64,000 nucleotides of DNA from Pachyseris speciosa (Eukaryota > Cnidaria > Anthozoa > Scleractinia > Pachyseridae), in assembly GCA_016490735.1 (NCBI GenBank), contig JAEMWC010000358.1:124001-188000 (forward strand). Reading direction: 5' to 3'. A program made the position numbers and the translations under genes. Under the pieces are notes generated by a model. The model saw only the letters and a program-made list of their open reading frames with translations. It was not told the origin of the DNA and made no database searches. Shown in pieces: positions 1-12,160 of the stretch (position 1 is its first letter; each line of letters starts with the position of its first letter).

Positions 1-56
1 AGCGAATAATCTAATTGTTTTAGTATAAATCTACTAGTCGTTGAAAACTAAATTGA
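1..56. repeat. Edge fragment of a dispersed inverted-repeat element
   Basis: The first ~55 bases match the sequence on both sides of the MITE at 32312-32523: 'gcgaataatctaa' joined directly to 'tgttttagtataaatc'. It is therefore an unoccupied copy of the same element, cut by the window edge. Confidence 0.6.
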
Positions 57-1280
57 GTTTTGTTTTAATTTTGTATTGCAATCACCCAAGCAAGCTGTTC
101 TTTTCGTAGGATTCAAAACTGAAATCTTTCAAAACGCGCTTTTTGGTACCCATCTCGGGTCCAGATGCTGAAAAAAAAAATATTGGCTCACCTAGGATAT
201 GGAAAACCCAACTTTTAAGGATTCCAATTTTAATTTTCACAGTTAAAGCCCTAGGCTCAGTTGCTCGAAGCATGGTTAGCGCTAACTTGTTTGTAATGTT
301 AAATCCTATTTCTGTAACTCTATGTATCTCAATAAAGAGAAAGAAAAAAAGACAGTTAATAATGTAATTGTAATTCTATCATTTGATCCAAACATTTTCA
401 GTTTGAAGTGAAACAGTAAAAGTTTGTAAATGAATTTTGACGAGTTTTATGTCCCGGGTTAGCGCTAATCTACTTTCGAGGAAACCGTACCATGTGCATG
501 TAGTTATAAACCCATGTGCCTTTTATCTTAGCGATAAAAAATTTGCTTTTGTTTTCCGCAGTATGACTCCGATTGTTGTCCTCTCTAGTGTGGTTTTCCT
601 TTTTGCTAAGTAGTCTTTTGTCAATCATTGCTCTTATTTCATGTCCCCCTGATTTGTTTGAACATTTTACTTTGTTTCCGAGTTGGTCTGATCGCGTAGT
701 CTCCTATTTTATTTTGTTATGGCCAGTTTGAGTTTGAGTATTGATAGTTTAGCCTTTGTTTTTCTTCGCCTTTTTCACATCATCTTTGTCTGTGTTTTTT
801 GGTGTGTTTTCCTTTTATTTTCAAGAATTCGTTTTTAAATTGCTTTTGCTTCTCTCCAGTTCAATTCTTTCCTTTTGTCTTGTTTTCGAAACACATTTTA
901 CTGCTGTGGTTTCTTTTGCATTGGCCAAATAAATCTGACAGCCCGTGTTTCGTTACATCTTCCGTATTAAATTGGGTCACTTTGTCTTTATTTCGACCCA
1001 ACCGTTTCGTTCACGTTTTCAGTCTTCTTTTAACATTTTTCCGTCCGAATAGGCCATTTCCGAATTATCTTTTTTTGGCCTATTTTTCAAAACGAGGCCT
1101 GGTGCTCATCCTTTCATATGAAAACGAGGTTAATTTACATGTGAATGGAAACTAATTACCCGGGCTGCGCGCGTCTCGCGCGGCGCCCGGGTCTTAAACT
1201 ACCGACGATTATTCTTTTTCGTCGTCGAGTATCATCCACAAATGGCACTTCCGGCGTTTCTGCGCAAGCGCTAACTATTT
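57..1280. other. No gene recognised (T-rich intergenic)
   Basis: AT-rich sequence with long T-rich stretches. The open frames here have no recognisable domain, and I see no convincing splice-site pair. Confidence 0.5.
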
Positions 1281-1786
1281 TTAACAACAGTGATGCGTGT
1301 TGTCACGTACGGGAAAATGTCGATTCATCTTGTGGCTTTTGAAGTCTGAACAAACAATATGTTAAGAGAAGTGTCTATGCGAATGTTTGCAAGTTCAACG
1401 GCGAGAAGAAAGCTTTTAACATGAGTAAACTTAATGGCAGATGGACTGCTTCAGGAGATTGCGAGTAGTCTCTAATTTTGGCGACGGATTTTGGGGCCAC
1501 GTGCGCGCGCGAAGTTGCGAGGAGACGCGACGCGAGGGGAGCGCCAAAAATTAGAGACTACAGACAAAGGGAGTTTGACCTTTCCCGGCCGAGTGATTCG
1601 GAAGTGTAAATCTCATATCAACAGCAAGAATGATGCCTGTTGTCACGTATTGGAAAACGTCGATTCACCTTGTGTCTTTGAAGTCTGAACAACTAATATG
1701 TTAAGAGAAGTGTCTATACGAATGTTTGCAAGTTCAACAGCGAGAAGAAAGCTTTTAACATGACCAAAATTTAACTCCAGATGGAT
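1281..1786. repeat. Direct repeat pair (~165 bp) flanking a mini-element
   Basis: Positions ~1281-1449 and ~1619-1786 are near-identical; both contain 'ttgcaagttcaac' and 'gaagaaagcttttaacatga'. A related, more diverged copy lies inside the insertion at 26.3-26.8 kb, so this is part of a dispersed family. Confidence 0.7.
1465..1561. mobile_element. 97-bp terminal-inverted-repeat mini-element
   Basis: Starts with 'gtagtctctaattttggcg' and ends with its near-perfect reverse complement 'cgccaaaaattagagactac'. The GC-rich centre cannot encode a transposase, so this is a MITE-like remnant. Confidence 0.65.
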
Positions 1787-2020
1787 TGCCGCCGTGTTCC
1801 CCGTATCGGGTGTCTGGAGAACTCAGACCTAGAAAACTCAGACCTCAGACCTAGAAAACTCAGCCCCCCCCGCCACCCCCCTCCCCCCCAAGTCTGGAAA
1901 ACTCAGACCCCCTCAAAACTATACAAATTTTCAAAGTCAAATAAACGTGGACAAAATAAATTATCGCCGTTCAGTGCGCTGAAATGTTACACCGTCTATT
2001 TATCGCAGATAACAAACACT

Positions 2021-2271
2021 TCACGTTATTATAATCGGCTCCGGAGCACGAGACCTAGAATACTCAGACCCCCCCCCCCCCTCCCCCCACCCCCAAACTG
2101 GAAAACTCAGACCCCCTCACAACTATACAAATTTTCAAAGTGAAATAAACGTGGGCAAAATGAATTATCGCCGTTTATGAGGGGTTTGAGTTTTTACAGT
2201 TTGGGGGGGGGGGGGGGGGTGGGTCTGAGTTTTCTAGGTCTTGTGCTTGGGAGCCGATTATAATAACATGA
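2021..2271. mobile_element. Fold-back element with C-run/G-run arms
   Basis: The left arm (~2021-2117) and right arm (~2178-2271) are inverted copies: 'ttattataatcggctcc' opens the left arm and its reverse complement closes the right. Each arm carries a long homopolymer, C-rich near 2070-2095 and about 17 G at 2203-2219. The upstream stretch 1805-1960 repeats the 'gacctagaaaactcagacc' motif and part of the left arm, so the family is reiterated locally. It could form a long hairpin and, on the plus strand, a G-quadruplex. Confidence 0.7.
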
Positions 2272-2875
2272 GACGACAAAGGAGAAGTGTTTGTAAACAG
2301 TTTCACTCTGCTAATTAATTTTCTACTCACATTTCACCGAGACGTACTCCATTAACGTTTATGCGAAAAAATCCTACATCGTTCGATAAGCGTTTCCTTT
2401 CTCAAACAATTATCCATCGAAGCGAAAACAAGTGTGCTTAGTTTTTTTTTGGAATCAATACACTATTTTTATCACCTTGCAAAAGGATAAACCTCTGTGG
2501 CCTAAAGGTCACTCTTCTTGCCTGTGACACAGCTAACCCGGGTTTGATGTCTTTTAGCTTTTTTAGTGGTATATATCACGGGCTTTATTTTTCTGTTTCT
2601 CTTTTTCTTGTTCTTTTAGAAATATTTTTTACAAGTGTTATAATTACTGTTCTCAATGGTTGAGCTGTATTTTAGAGGAATAAATGTTGATAGGGGTCTA
2701 AAGAAATAGACTCCAACACAAGCTAAACACAATGCGTCCGATGTAAGAAAGACAGACTTCCCTCTATTCTTTTGTTTAGCACTAAGTTAGGGATACAATA
2801 CTGTTTTTTACAAGCCCGGGTTTAGGCTAATTGTAGCCTCTTGTTTTCATATCAAAAGATGAGCACCAGGACTGA

Positions 2876-2910
<35 letters not shown>

Positions 2911-3030
2911 TCTATTAATGAAAATAAGTACTTTTTGTGGGCATTTGTATCGTGTTTTAGTTGTTCCTGTTCAGATATAATCGTGTCTGCCATTTTTTGT
3001 CGGATCAACCGAGTAAAACCCTTAAATCTG
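2272..3030. other. No gene recognised
   Basis: AT-rich intergenic sequence without a supported exon or repeat boundary. Confidence 0.4.
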
Positions 3031-3035
3031 CACTC

Positions 3036-3297
3036 AAAAAAAAAAAAAAAAACAAAACAAAACAAAACAAAACGAAACGAAACGAAACGAAACAAAAAAC
3101 AAAAAACAAAAAACAAAACAAAAACAAACAAACAAACAAACAAAAAACAAAACAAACAAAACAAAACAAAACAAAAAACAAAACAAAACAAAAACAACAA
3201 CAACAAAAAAAAACAAAAACAACAAAAAAAAACAAAAAAAAAAAAACAAAAACAAAAAAAAAACAAAAAAAAAAGAACAAAACAAAACAAAACAAAT
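3036..3297. repeat. A-rich simple sequence (AAAAC-type)
   Basis: About 260 bases made almost only of A and C in AAAAC/AAAC units. It creates long artificial lysine/asparagine or phenylalanine/leucine open frames on both strands; these are not genes. Confidence 0.9.
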
Positions 3298-4023
3298 AAA
3301 GACATAAGAATCTACTCTATCCCGACGTCATAATTCTGTAGTACTGCATGGTTTCTCTAGTTTCTGCTTTCATTTTTACGCAAAAATCAACCGAGTGAAA
3401 ATGAAAAATTCGCAAGAATAAAAGGCACAAGGGAAACTGTAAAATATAAGTGAAGTCTATTGGTATAACAGAGAGGTCTCCTATATAAGAAGGTCTGCTT
3501 GGTGAAATATTTTAGAAGGCGCTGCGAGTGATTTTCACTGCTCACTCCAGATGATCTGGAAGTTTTTGGCTTATCCAGCTTCAAACCTTACATTTCCAGA
3601 ATGAAACCTTTGTGCAAGGTAATTTGTTATTAAATTTGTCTGAGGGAACAAATTGTCTCAGTGAGCATTCCGAGGGAAAGCATTGTCTGGTTTTAACTTT
3701 GGGAGCCTGCGGATGACATTTGAAAACTAAAAATGGTATAACGTTGCTTAAAGGTTTGTTGCAGGTACACTGTACTGAAAGTTATGCTGCGCAATGTACT
3801 TTACCTTATTTGTATACACCCGGAACGCCTAAATATAATGATGCTGTTTATTATGCTGTACAAGTTGGATCTTGGTATATAGTCGAGAGTCTGTATATGA
3901 AAAAAAAGAGAACCACTTCCTACCGCAGGAAATAAATGCTGAGTAGCTTTCATTTAAATGGTCACTCTGTAGGTTGAGTCGGTGATTGAAACTTACACAA
4001 TGTGAAAACGCTGCAGCAGTAGT

Positions 4024-4330
4024 TAACCTCCTTCGCAGACTTCTTTGGGCTTGTCACGCGTTCCTTGCCCACGAACTGCCACTTCCGTTCGCCGGCGGTT
4101 AACCTTTGTTTTGAAGTAACCAATAACGAGCTGCGTAAGAATGGAAATCGACACCCGATTCACGTGCATTGTCTGTAAAATTAATCCCGGGGTCGAAGTC
4201 CTACTTTCCATAAATCGGAAAACGAACTATGATTGGCTAACCGCCGCGAACAGAAGTTGTAGTTCAGTTCAGCAGACGTTCGTGGGCAAGGAACGCGTGA
4301 CGAGCCCAAAGACGTCTGCAAAGGAGGCTA
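4024..4330. mobile_element. 307-bp TIR element with 10-bp target duplication
   Basis: The ends are inverted copies for about 55 bases: the left starts 'taacctccttcgcagac' and the right ends 'aaggaggcta'. The direct repeat 'cagcagtagt' flanks it at 4014-4023 and 4331-4340. It has no coding capacity. A 9-10-bp target duplication with TIRs of this length fits a Mutator-like MITE; the superfamily is inference. Confidence 0.75.
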
Positions 4331-4883
4331 CAGCAGTAGTGTGATTATACTGATTTATTCTTTAGCTGGTTCCAATTGTTGACTGTGGATGAAAATCTGA
4401 AACCTATTAAGAAACAATTGTCTTTAGGCCTATCCGTTGCATCCCTGTTCAAATGACTACAATGCCTTGAAGAGGAGCTCAAGTTGGTCAGCCATACTTT
4501 TGTAGAGTGCAGTGTTAAATTTGCTGCGCTTGATGCATATGTTCCTAAAAACAATCATTTGGGTCTGTGGAAATCGATCACGCAAGCTATCGTTCACTAA
4601 CTTCCTCTAGCACTATTTATTACACTTTTTTTATCACTAAAACATTTTATTTAATACACTTCATAAGGTGTTTCAATTTCCTATGTCCATGGGAAGAATT
4701 CTAATGGGAAAACATTGAAATGAACAAAATTGTGTCCGTGGATTAAATCCTAAAGTGTGACAGCACTTTCCTGTGGTGCTGTTTGTTAAGCTGCACTAAG
4801 TGACTCTAACTTTTAACTCTAGGGACGGATTCCTAGTATCTTGTTGTGACCACTAAAAAGAAAGCCACTGAGCTGAGTACGTT

Positions 4884-5330
4884 CAGGGGCACCCAACGAC
4901 AAGTTTCGGTAGATATCTGTTCGGTGGAGGGTAATTCACCTTGCACTTTCGGCGTCGATTTAAGAGTGCACTCGGATTTTCGTAACTAAAACGTGGCCTA
5001 AAAGATTCGAGATTGGGAAATCATAGCCCCTGAGGTTTTCGGAAAGGTCGTAATTGCTGTTTTTGGCAGTCAAAAACGTCAGCTAGCATTTTCGGAAAGA
5101 AAATAGTTCCCTAGAAAGTTCGTGGAAAGTTCATTTCAGCTTGCATTTTCTCAAAGGAGGATTTTGTTCCCTAACATTTTCGTGCAGTTAAAATTTCAGC
5201 TAGGGAATCCGAACAGATGAACTTTTTCTAGCTTATGAAAAAATCGCTTTAATCAGGCTTCAAACACCATAAGGAACTTAAAAATGCCTTTCTACAGCTT
5301 TTGGTTGATTTGGCTCGTTGGGTGCCCCTG
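4884..5330. mobile_element. 447-bp non-autonomous TIR element, copy 1
   Basis: Begins 'caggggcacccaacga' and ends with the exact reverse complement 'tcgttgggtgcccctg'. The 6-bp direct repeat TACGTT flanks it (4878-4883 and 5331-5336). A second copy of exactly the same length is at 27006-27452, also with a 6-bp duplication. The CAGGGG terminus and short duplication fit a hAT-like family, but no transposase is present. It sits inside a 106-bp satellite unit and so is younger than the array. Confidence 0.85.
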
Positions 5331-5935
5331 TACGTTCCTGTGTAACTGTTTATCATGCTGTGAAAGTGGTCCTGACATTTGGGTGAGTGGATAAAATCGT
5401 TAAATGTGAGCGTCCAAACTAAGCTAGAGGCTCATTGGCACTGTTTGAAATGATGAAAAAGGTTATTGTCCGTGGATGAAACCCAATGTTTTTCCACTCC
5501 AATGACATCTGCTGGGGAGTACTTTCCTGTGGTGCTGCTTATTGTTGTACACGGTGGTTCTAACTTTTGATTCCGTAGATGAAATCCTAAAGTGTGACCA
5601 TTCAAATGAAAGCTACTGAGCAGTACTTTCCTCTGGTGCTGTTTATTATGCTGTACAAAGTGGTTCTAACATTTGGATCTGCGGATAAAATCCTAAAGTG
5701 TGACCATTCAAATGAAAGCTACCGAACAGTACGTTCCTGTGGTGCTGTTTATTATGCTGTGCAAGGTGGATCTAACGTTTGAGTCTGTGGATGAAATCCT
5801 AAAGTGTGACCATTCAAATGAAAGCTACTGAGCAGTATTTTCCTGTGGTAATGTTTATTATGCTATGCAAGGTGGTTCTCACTTTTGAGTATGTGGATGA
5901 AATCCTAAGTGTGACCATTTAAATGAAAGCTACTG

Positions 5936-6268
5936 GGAGGGGGGGCAAGCCAGGGTATTTTCGTGACAACGTGATCCAGTTTCTTTGTGCTCTGTGGATC
6001 GTGATTTAATAAAAAATTGTTCCATGAATCGTGATTGAAGTGTATTCCGTGAGGCGTGCAATGCAAAAGTCCTTGGCTGAGAATCGTGAATAGATAAGAA
6101 ATAAATCGTGAGTGTCTAAAGTTGAGTTCGTAGCTGAATTTCACTGCATTGTGATCAGATTTTTTCCGTGACCTTAGTGAATTTAACACTTAAGTCGTGA
6201 TTCGTGAAATCGAAAAGTTACTATCGTGACTTCGTGACAAGACCCCCCTTGCCCCCCCCTTCCCTCTT
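5936..6268. mobile_element. 333-bp G/C-ended inverted-repeat insertion in the satellite
   Basis: It splits a satellite unit after 'gctactg', and the unit resumes at 'ctgagcag', which gives a possible 3-bp duplication CTG. The ends are inverted ('gggagggggggcaag' against 'cttgcccccccc' plus 'ttccc'). The interior is rich in 'cgtgac'-type words. The superfamily is not recognised. Confidence 0.6.
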
Positions 6269-7330
6269 CTGAGCAGTGCTTTCCTGTAGTGCTGTTTTTT
6301 ATTTTTTTATGCTGTACAAGGTGGTTCTAACTTTTGAGTCTGTGGATGAAATCCTAAAGTGTGACCATTCAAATGAAAGCTACTGAGCAGTACTTTCCTG
6401 TGGTGCTGTTTATTATGCTGTACAAGGTGGTTCTAACTTTTGAGTCTGTGGATGAAATCCTAAAGTGTGACCATTCAAATGAAAGCTACTGAGCAGTACT
6501 TTCCCGTGGTGCTGTTTATTATGCTGTACAAGGTGGTTGTAATTTTTGAGTCTGTGGATGAAATCCTAAAGTGTGACCATTCAAATGAAAGCTACTGAGC
6601 AGTACTTTCCTGTGGTGCTGTTTATTATGCTGTACAAGGTGGTTCTAACTTTTGAGTCTGTGGATGAAATCCTAAAGTGTGACCATTCAAATGAAAACTA
6701 CTGAGCAGTACTTTCCTGTGGTGCTGTTTATTATCCTGTACAAGGTGGTTGTAATTTTTGAGTCTGTGGATGAAATCCTAAAGTGTGACCATTCTAATGA
6801 AGCTACTGAGCAGTACTTTCCCGTGATGCTGTTTACTGTGCTGTACAAGATGGGTCTGGTTTTTGGGTCTGAGGACGAAATCTTAAATAACACCAAATGA
6901 AAGCTACGACTCTGTGCATATATACCATGCTGTAGAAGGGGGTCATCAGGTAAGTTTCGTCTTTAGGTGACATCTTTTCTAGCGACTATTCAAACATATA
7001 TAAGCATCAGTTTTGTTGGCAGGTTTTCGTAGGAACAACGTTGTTGTAACTTTTATGTCCCTGGATACAATTCAAAATGCTAACCATTCAAATGAGAATT
7101 ACTGAGCCATATTTGCCTGTGTTGCTGTTTGCGATGCTGTACAACCTGATTGTTTTTTTTCTGTCTGCGAGTGAAATCCTGAAGTGTTTCCACTGAAGCT
7201 GCTAATTAAACGATTCACCATTCAAATGAAAGCCTCTTAGGAGTACATTACTTGATTCTTTTAACATACAAGGAATATCGAAGGATGAAAATCTAAGGGT
7301 CAAACATTCAAATCAAACTAGGGGACAGTA

Positions 7331-8727
7331 AGTACATTTTAATGCTTATCTTTTCCCCATATTTTACATATTTTACTTTGCTGCTAGTTTTGTCCTGTGC
7401 ACTTTGGAAGAAAAACGCCGAATCACATTCTAAGTTATCCCAGAAATGGGCCTTAAAGGTAACCCGTCAGACCTTCTTATAATTAAAATAACTAAATGCA
7501 CTCGGACGCCAGTTGTTCAAAGCACAATCACTTCAATAAATAATACGCATCCAATTTCAGTTGGAGACATCATTTAAATTTTGAACATACTCGATCTGTT
7601 CTTTGTGTTTCTTTTTTCAAGACGAATCTTTAACATTTGCAAAAGCCTTCATTTCAAGGAATGAAGGTCCTTCTACCGGTTGAATTACGTGTATTCTTCA
7701 GTTGAAGAGTTTGGTCGTTGGATCAAATTCGTAGGCTATCTGGAATGATTAGCATTAATTGGCTCGAACAACTGCGCCCCATCTTAAGCTTATATGCTAC
7801 AGTTTAAAGCAACTAAACCTTATAGTCTCAACGGATTCAGGTAGTCCTCCTTGCATGTTCCTCAGTCTAGTCCACCATTTTAATGCTTCTGTTCCTCAGT
7901 CCAGTCCACTATTTTAATGCTTCTGCTCTCCACTGCTTGTACCAACTAAAGGTAAAGGAATAAAAGCACCCATTAGCTTCACTTTTTCTGTCACTTAGAG
8001 GAGGAATTAAATAAAAAACTAGTTCAACAATGACCATTCTAGTTACAGTACAAACTTTTGAGAGAAAAAGACAGAATGGATATCTGACCCAAGTAGCTGT
8101 ATGGAATGAAATTCTGAAACGAACTTTTAATTGATAACAATTTGGAGCTACCTTTGATAGTGCAAGTGTGAATTGATGTTTCCAGAGCTAAGACTCCCAT
8201 GTCTTGGAAATTAGGATTATCCACCCCGGGGCGTCTTCATTTTCATTGGTAAATTAGTATTGCTTTAGTTTAAATTGGTATGGATCATTTTTAGTAATTT
8301 TCTTTTACGAAATCCAGAAACTGAAGATAGCGAGGCCAAACTAGTGGACTTGCAGAACCAATGGCACAATTATCACGTTATATGACGTCGTCACCCCACT
8401 TTTCAGACACTATAAGCAGGCCATTAATTTCGGACGTGCTGTATACGTTCCACAGTTTAGTGCTATAGATTTGTCTTCACGTTTCAAGAGACGGGAGGGG
8501 GAGGAGGGAGGGGGGAGGGAGGAGGGAATACGTGTGTGCTCCACCACAGCTGAGGGAACGACACTAAAAGCCCAGGCGAAATGAGTGACACAGCAACCAG
8601 GCATATTATAGATTTTTTCCAGGTTTACCACCATTACAGGTTTTGCCTCTCTGCTACAAAACAGCAGCGGTTATTAAAAGAAACTTCTATGCTTATCACT
8701 TTACAAGGCTAAAGACAGTTAACGTAC
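7331..8727. other. No supported exon
   Basis: Diverged satellite remnants fade out near 7330. The minus-strand frame at 8039-8224 ends at a plausible donor but I could not find a convincing acceptor for it. A purine-rich run lies at ~8490-8527. Confidence 0.4.
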
Positions 8728-9506
8728 CTCAAGTTAACAATCTTGAGATTTTCTTTGCCACTGGTGACGTTGGTTTCAAATTTGCCTAATCCATCAGTAC
8801 TGTTCTCTTCCTGGTAAGAAAAACACAGTGAGGTGAATATGTGACATGGGGTGATAAGTTTTTGAATGTCAAATTTGAACAAGGGAAGGGAGCATCAAGC
8901 TCGACTGTATTTCACGCGAAAATCGGAAGAAAGGAAGTTTGAGTGAGAAGGAGTTCAATTTGTTACTCCATGACCTATCCAAACTGCCTGCAAAAACTGT
9001 CGACCGCTTATAAAGCACTACTCATAAAAAGGTTGTGCTTGGCCACATTATAGGCTACAGAAACTTACACTTACATGAGCGTATCCATAGCCTCTCAAAT
9101 ATATCACGATATTTGTATGTTGTATTAGAGCGTTTTTCAATTGAGTGTCGTAAGACCAAAACCAAAGCGATTACTCTGACCAATCACAACAGAAGTAAGC
9201 AGTGCAATAAGTCAATCAGAATACAAAGCAATTACATGTAACTGGCGCCAAACGCGCAAAATGGGCGCTGCAAGTCACGATTGGTTTTAGTTTGCTTCTC
9301 ATTTGTTGAGAAAGTGGCGCGAGTTTTGCTGGCCAATCACAGAGCGAGGTAAGGTAAAATCACAGCACATAAAATTACTTTCGAAGCTCGACTGAAAACC
9401 GCTCCATTCGTTGATCAGGTTCACCATGCATGTGTAAAGTGAGTTTATATTCTTACCTTACAAATAATACATGGTTCATTATCAAAGTTTCGTCCTCTTC
9501 TTAGGC
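8728..9506 (-). CDS. Two exons of an unrecognised gene with a CxxC motif (partial)
   Basis: Two minus-strand exons join in frame. The upstream exon, 9506-9457 (50 nt), follows the acceptor '...cttcaagcag', begins in phase 1, encodes LRRGRNFDNEPCIICK and ends at the donor 'gtaagaat'. The downstream exon, 8810-8728 (83 nt), follows the strong acceptor 'tttttcttaccag', is open throughout (EENSTDGLGK...) and ends in phase 2 at the donor 'gtacgtta'. The phases match and both introns have good consensus borders. The intron between them hosts the MITE at 9127-9404. The first and later exons were not identified. The C-I-I-C pair suggests a metal-binding start to a domain, but I do not recognise the family; it could also be a dead gene fragment. 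Confidence 0.5.
9127..9404. mobile_element. MITE (GAGCG..TTTTCAATTGAGTGTCG family)
   Basis: The left end 'agagcgtttttcaattgagt' and the right end 'ctgaaaaccgctc' are inverted. The interior has repeated 'ccaatcac'/'gattggtt' words in opposite orientations. A diverged relative occurs at 18985-19181. Confidence 0.75.
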
Positions 9507-9879
9507 CTGCTTGAAGGTACTGTAAAAATGAACCGAAAGCTGTTTTACGATAGTTGTATTAATTTTGTTGGAATTAATGTGTTATGAAATCTTGGGGTAC
9601 CCCCGGCGCATCAGATCTCTTTAATTTGTTAGCTTTCACGAACCAGACGTTGATGTTTATCCTGGATTAGCTTAATCGCGCTTCGGGCCACCACCGTGAT
9701 GTTAAAACTTGAGAAAACAGACTTCCTTGCATGTTTCCCTTCTCGAAAATGGCTGAAGAGCAAGCCGAGATTCCGTACAAAAACGTTTCAGTCTGATTTC
9801 AGACTGAAAAAAATGGCAAACTGGCGCTTCTGAAATAGGAACTTCAGAAAATGAGCCAATTGAAAAGCTATTCTTTGCT

Positions 9880-10085
9880 GTGGTGCTGTTTATTACGCTG
9901 TCTAAAGTGGATCCACCTTTTGAGTCTGTGGATGAATCCTAAAGTGTAACCAATCAAATGAAATTTACTAAGCAGTACTTTCCTGTGGCGCTGTTTATTA
10001 TGCTTGTGAGTCTGTGGATAAAATCCTAAAGTGTACCCATTCAAAAATTCAAATAAAAGCTATTGAGCACTGCTTTCCTGTGTTG
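9880..10085 (+). repeat. Two diverged 106-bp satellite units
   Basis: Contains 'gagtctgtggatgaatccta' and 'ctgtttattatgct' in satellite order. It is isolated from the main array by ~2.5 kb. Confidence 0.75.
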
Positions 10086-12158
10086 CTGTGCCTTTAAGGA
10101 AGGTGGAAAGAGTTTTTAGCTGCAATATACCCACGCCATATCTCAGACACACACGTCAGCTGAATGAATCAGAATCAAAATCAAAATTAAAAAGTTGCGC
10201 GCGCAGCACAGCGGAAGTCAAATGGTGCTTAAAATCGCGCGAACCGAAAATAAAATCTGCGGCAAACATTTGTTGTTAGTTCGAAATTATGCGCGGTGAC
10301 CTATCCTGATTTTTTGCATGCAAGCACCATTTATGATGGCACTTCGAATATAAAAGTTTCGGGGAAAATTATCGAGACAATTTTCTATAAGCCATAAAAC
10401 GAGTTTTTTTTTTGTAATAAATAAAATTATACTAGATAACTTTTTTCATACTGTCTGAAAAGTTAAAGAATTTTGGGAGCTTTCCAACAAAGAAATAATA
10501 TAAGTACAACTGTGAAGAAGTCGTGGATATGTGACCTTATTTGCGATAAGGGGGATTAAGCCAAGGTGACTCGAGAAAACGGCGTTTTAACTAGTTTAAA
10601 TGGGTGAAAACTTTTTCTCGAAAGTGTTTAAACAACTTTTTAATGCGTTCCGAAACGTCCAGCTCTTTTGAGCATCAATTTTATTGTTCATGAGCTTAAC
10701 ACAATTTAACCTCGGGGTTCATTTACATATTCGCGTTTGAATGAATTATCGAGGCAGGGAGATAACGTGGGAGTTAAAAATGTGCTCCTTTTGAAAGGTT
10801 TCTGTCTTGTCCGTATGGTCGCATAAATATCAGGCGAAAGAACGATTTCGCCAAAACGAAGCCAGCCAAACACTGCAGTATTTCGAGAAAATTGTTACAC
10901 AAAGCTGTCGAACGAACGTGAACGCAACCGAAATTTGACATATGCAAATTATGCTTTTTACTGCCGGCCGGAAATGCAACATTTGCCGTCGTTTTCACAA
11001 ACAACCATCGACGCCATGCTTTTGGATATAAAAATAATCAAGTTTCATTCAAAACTTTTACTGAAAAAATGGCGCGTTTAGTTAAAAAGAAGAGTATTTG
11101 TCAAAGCAAACTTGTGTTTACATTGTGGCTAGACGCGATGGCGCCACCTAAAAATAATTTAATTTTAGATTGTATTGTTTTCGTTAGAATATTATTTCCA
11201 ACGCTGACAATGGCTTCGCGAATGCAATTATATTGGTGTCAAAAGTTTTCGTCGTCAATTCCTGTACACACTTGGAAAATATCTTGGGTTGAACGGCTCA
11301 TATATTTTTTCCACAGAACGTGAATTGGATAAACGAAGGAGAAGCTGCGCTTGTGACGGAATATTGATTATAATTTATTTCGCCGTTCGGCTGTTTGATC
11401 GGACGTTCCTTTTGCCGTTTACTTCTTTCGATCCGAGCTGAAATAAAGTTACTTTACTTTACTTTTTTCATTCCGTTCATCGGTTCGACTGTTGCTCCTC
11501 AGACATAACTTCGGAAAGCCGATAGAGGTGTTCCGGCAATACTTCGGAAAATCGATATCTATTGGTACGCCGTTGACATATCGATTTGTTTACATCTGAG
11601 TGAGTGACAAATTTGCATAATCTGCCCCCTAACAATACTCGTTCCTACGCTTCGCGTATCCACGACTAAAAACAGTAGGCCACCGAATTAGTTTTTCAGA
11701 TAATTTACAAAAACTGAAATTTAAAGGACCATTTCGTGGACCTGGCGCGTTACCATGGTAACTGATATGACGTCATAAGTACCCTTAAAGTATAGCCGAA
11801 CAATAGAGTTGTAAAGAGACATAGTTTGCCCACATCATTAAGTGTCCTTCTTTGTAATCTTTCATCATTTCACAGCAACTACAGCAACGAAAAACCCTTT
11901 CGAGCCTCCTTAAACTTTACCAGGTGGCTCCGACTTTTGACTCGGTTGTGAAAGTAGCCATTCAAAGGAAAGTTACATGGATAACAGTGGTGTGTTACTA
12001 TCAACTTTTGACGGAATATCCTAGAGAACAAAGTCTTTTTCATTCCTAATTTTAACTAAGCACCCTTAATGTGAAACGACTTAACTGAATAAAGATCACT
12101 GAAGAAAGAAAACTAGCGCACGGTAACATCATAACAATACGTCTTCAATAAATCTCTT
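10086..12158. other. No gene recognised; one retroelement-like 3' tail
   Basis: Open frames at 10088-10279 and 11069-11323 have no recognisable domain. At ~11440-11466, 'aataaagt' followed by (TACTT)n looks like the microsatellite 3' tail of a LINE or SINE on the plus strand, but no body could be delimited. A satellite-like fragment lies near 11.92-12.0 kb. Confidence 0.4.
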
Positions 12159-12160
12159 TA

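Larger units (their letters stand above)
3760..7330 (+). repeat. 106-bp tandem satellite array
   Basis: The unit contains 'gatgaaatcctaaagtgtga', 'ccattcaaatgaaagctact' and 'gtgctgtttattatgctgta'. In the regular core the motif 'gatgaaatcc' falls at 6345, 6451, 6557, 6663 and 6769, exactly 106 bases apart. Copies at ~5580-5930 are slightly more diverged and the outer edges (3.76-4.8 and 6.9-7.3 kb) are badly decayed. Three inverted-repeat elements interrupt the array. Single or few diverged units recur at 9.88-10.09, 14.26-14.54 and 31.65-32.17 kb. Confidence 0.9.

Noticed and set aside
2847..3333. Long open frames (poly-Phe/Leu and poly-Lys/Asn) on both strands
   Set aside because: They come from an AAAAC-type simple sequence; no codon or domain signal.
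5594..6900. Open frames within the satellite
   Set aside because: They repeat with the 106-bp unit, occur on both strands and have no start or domain conservation.
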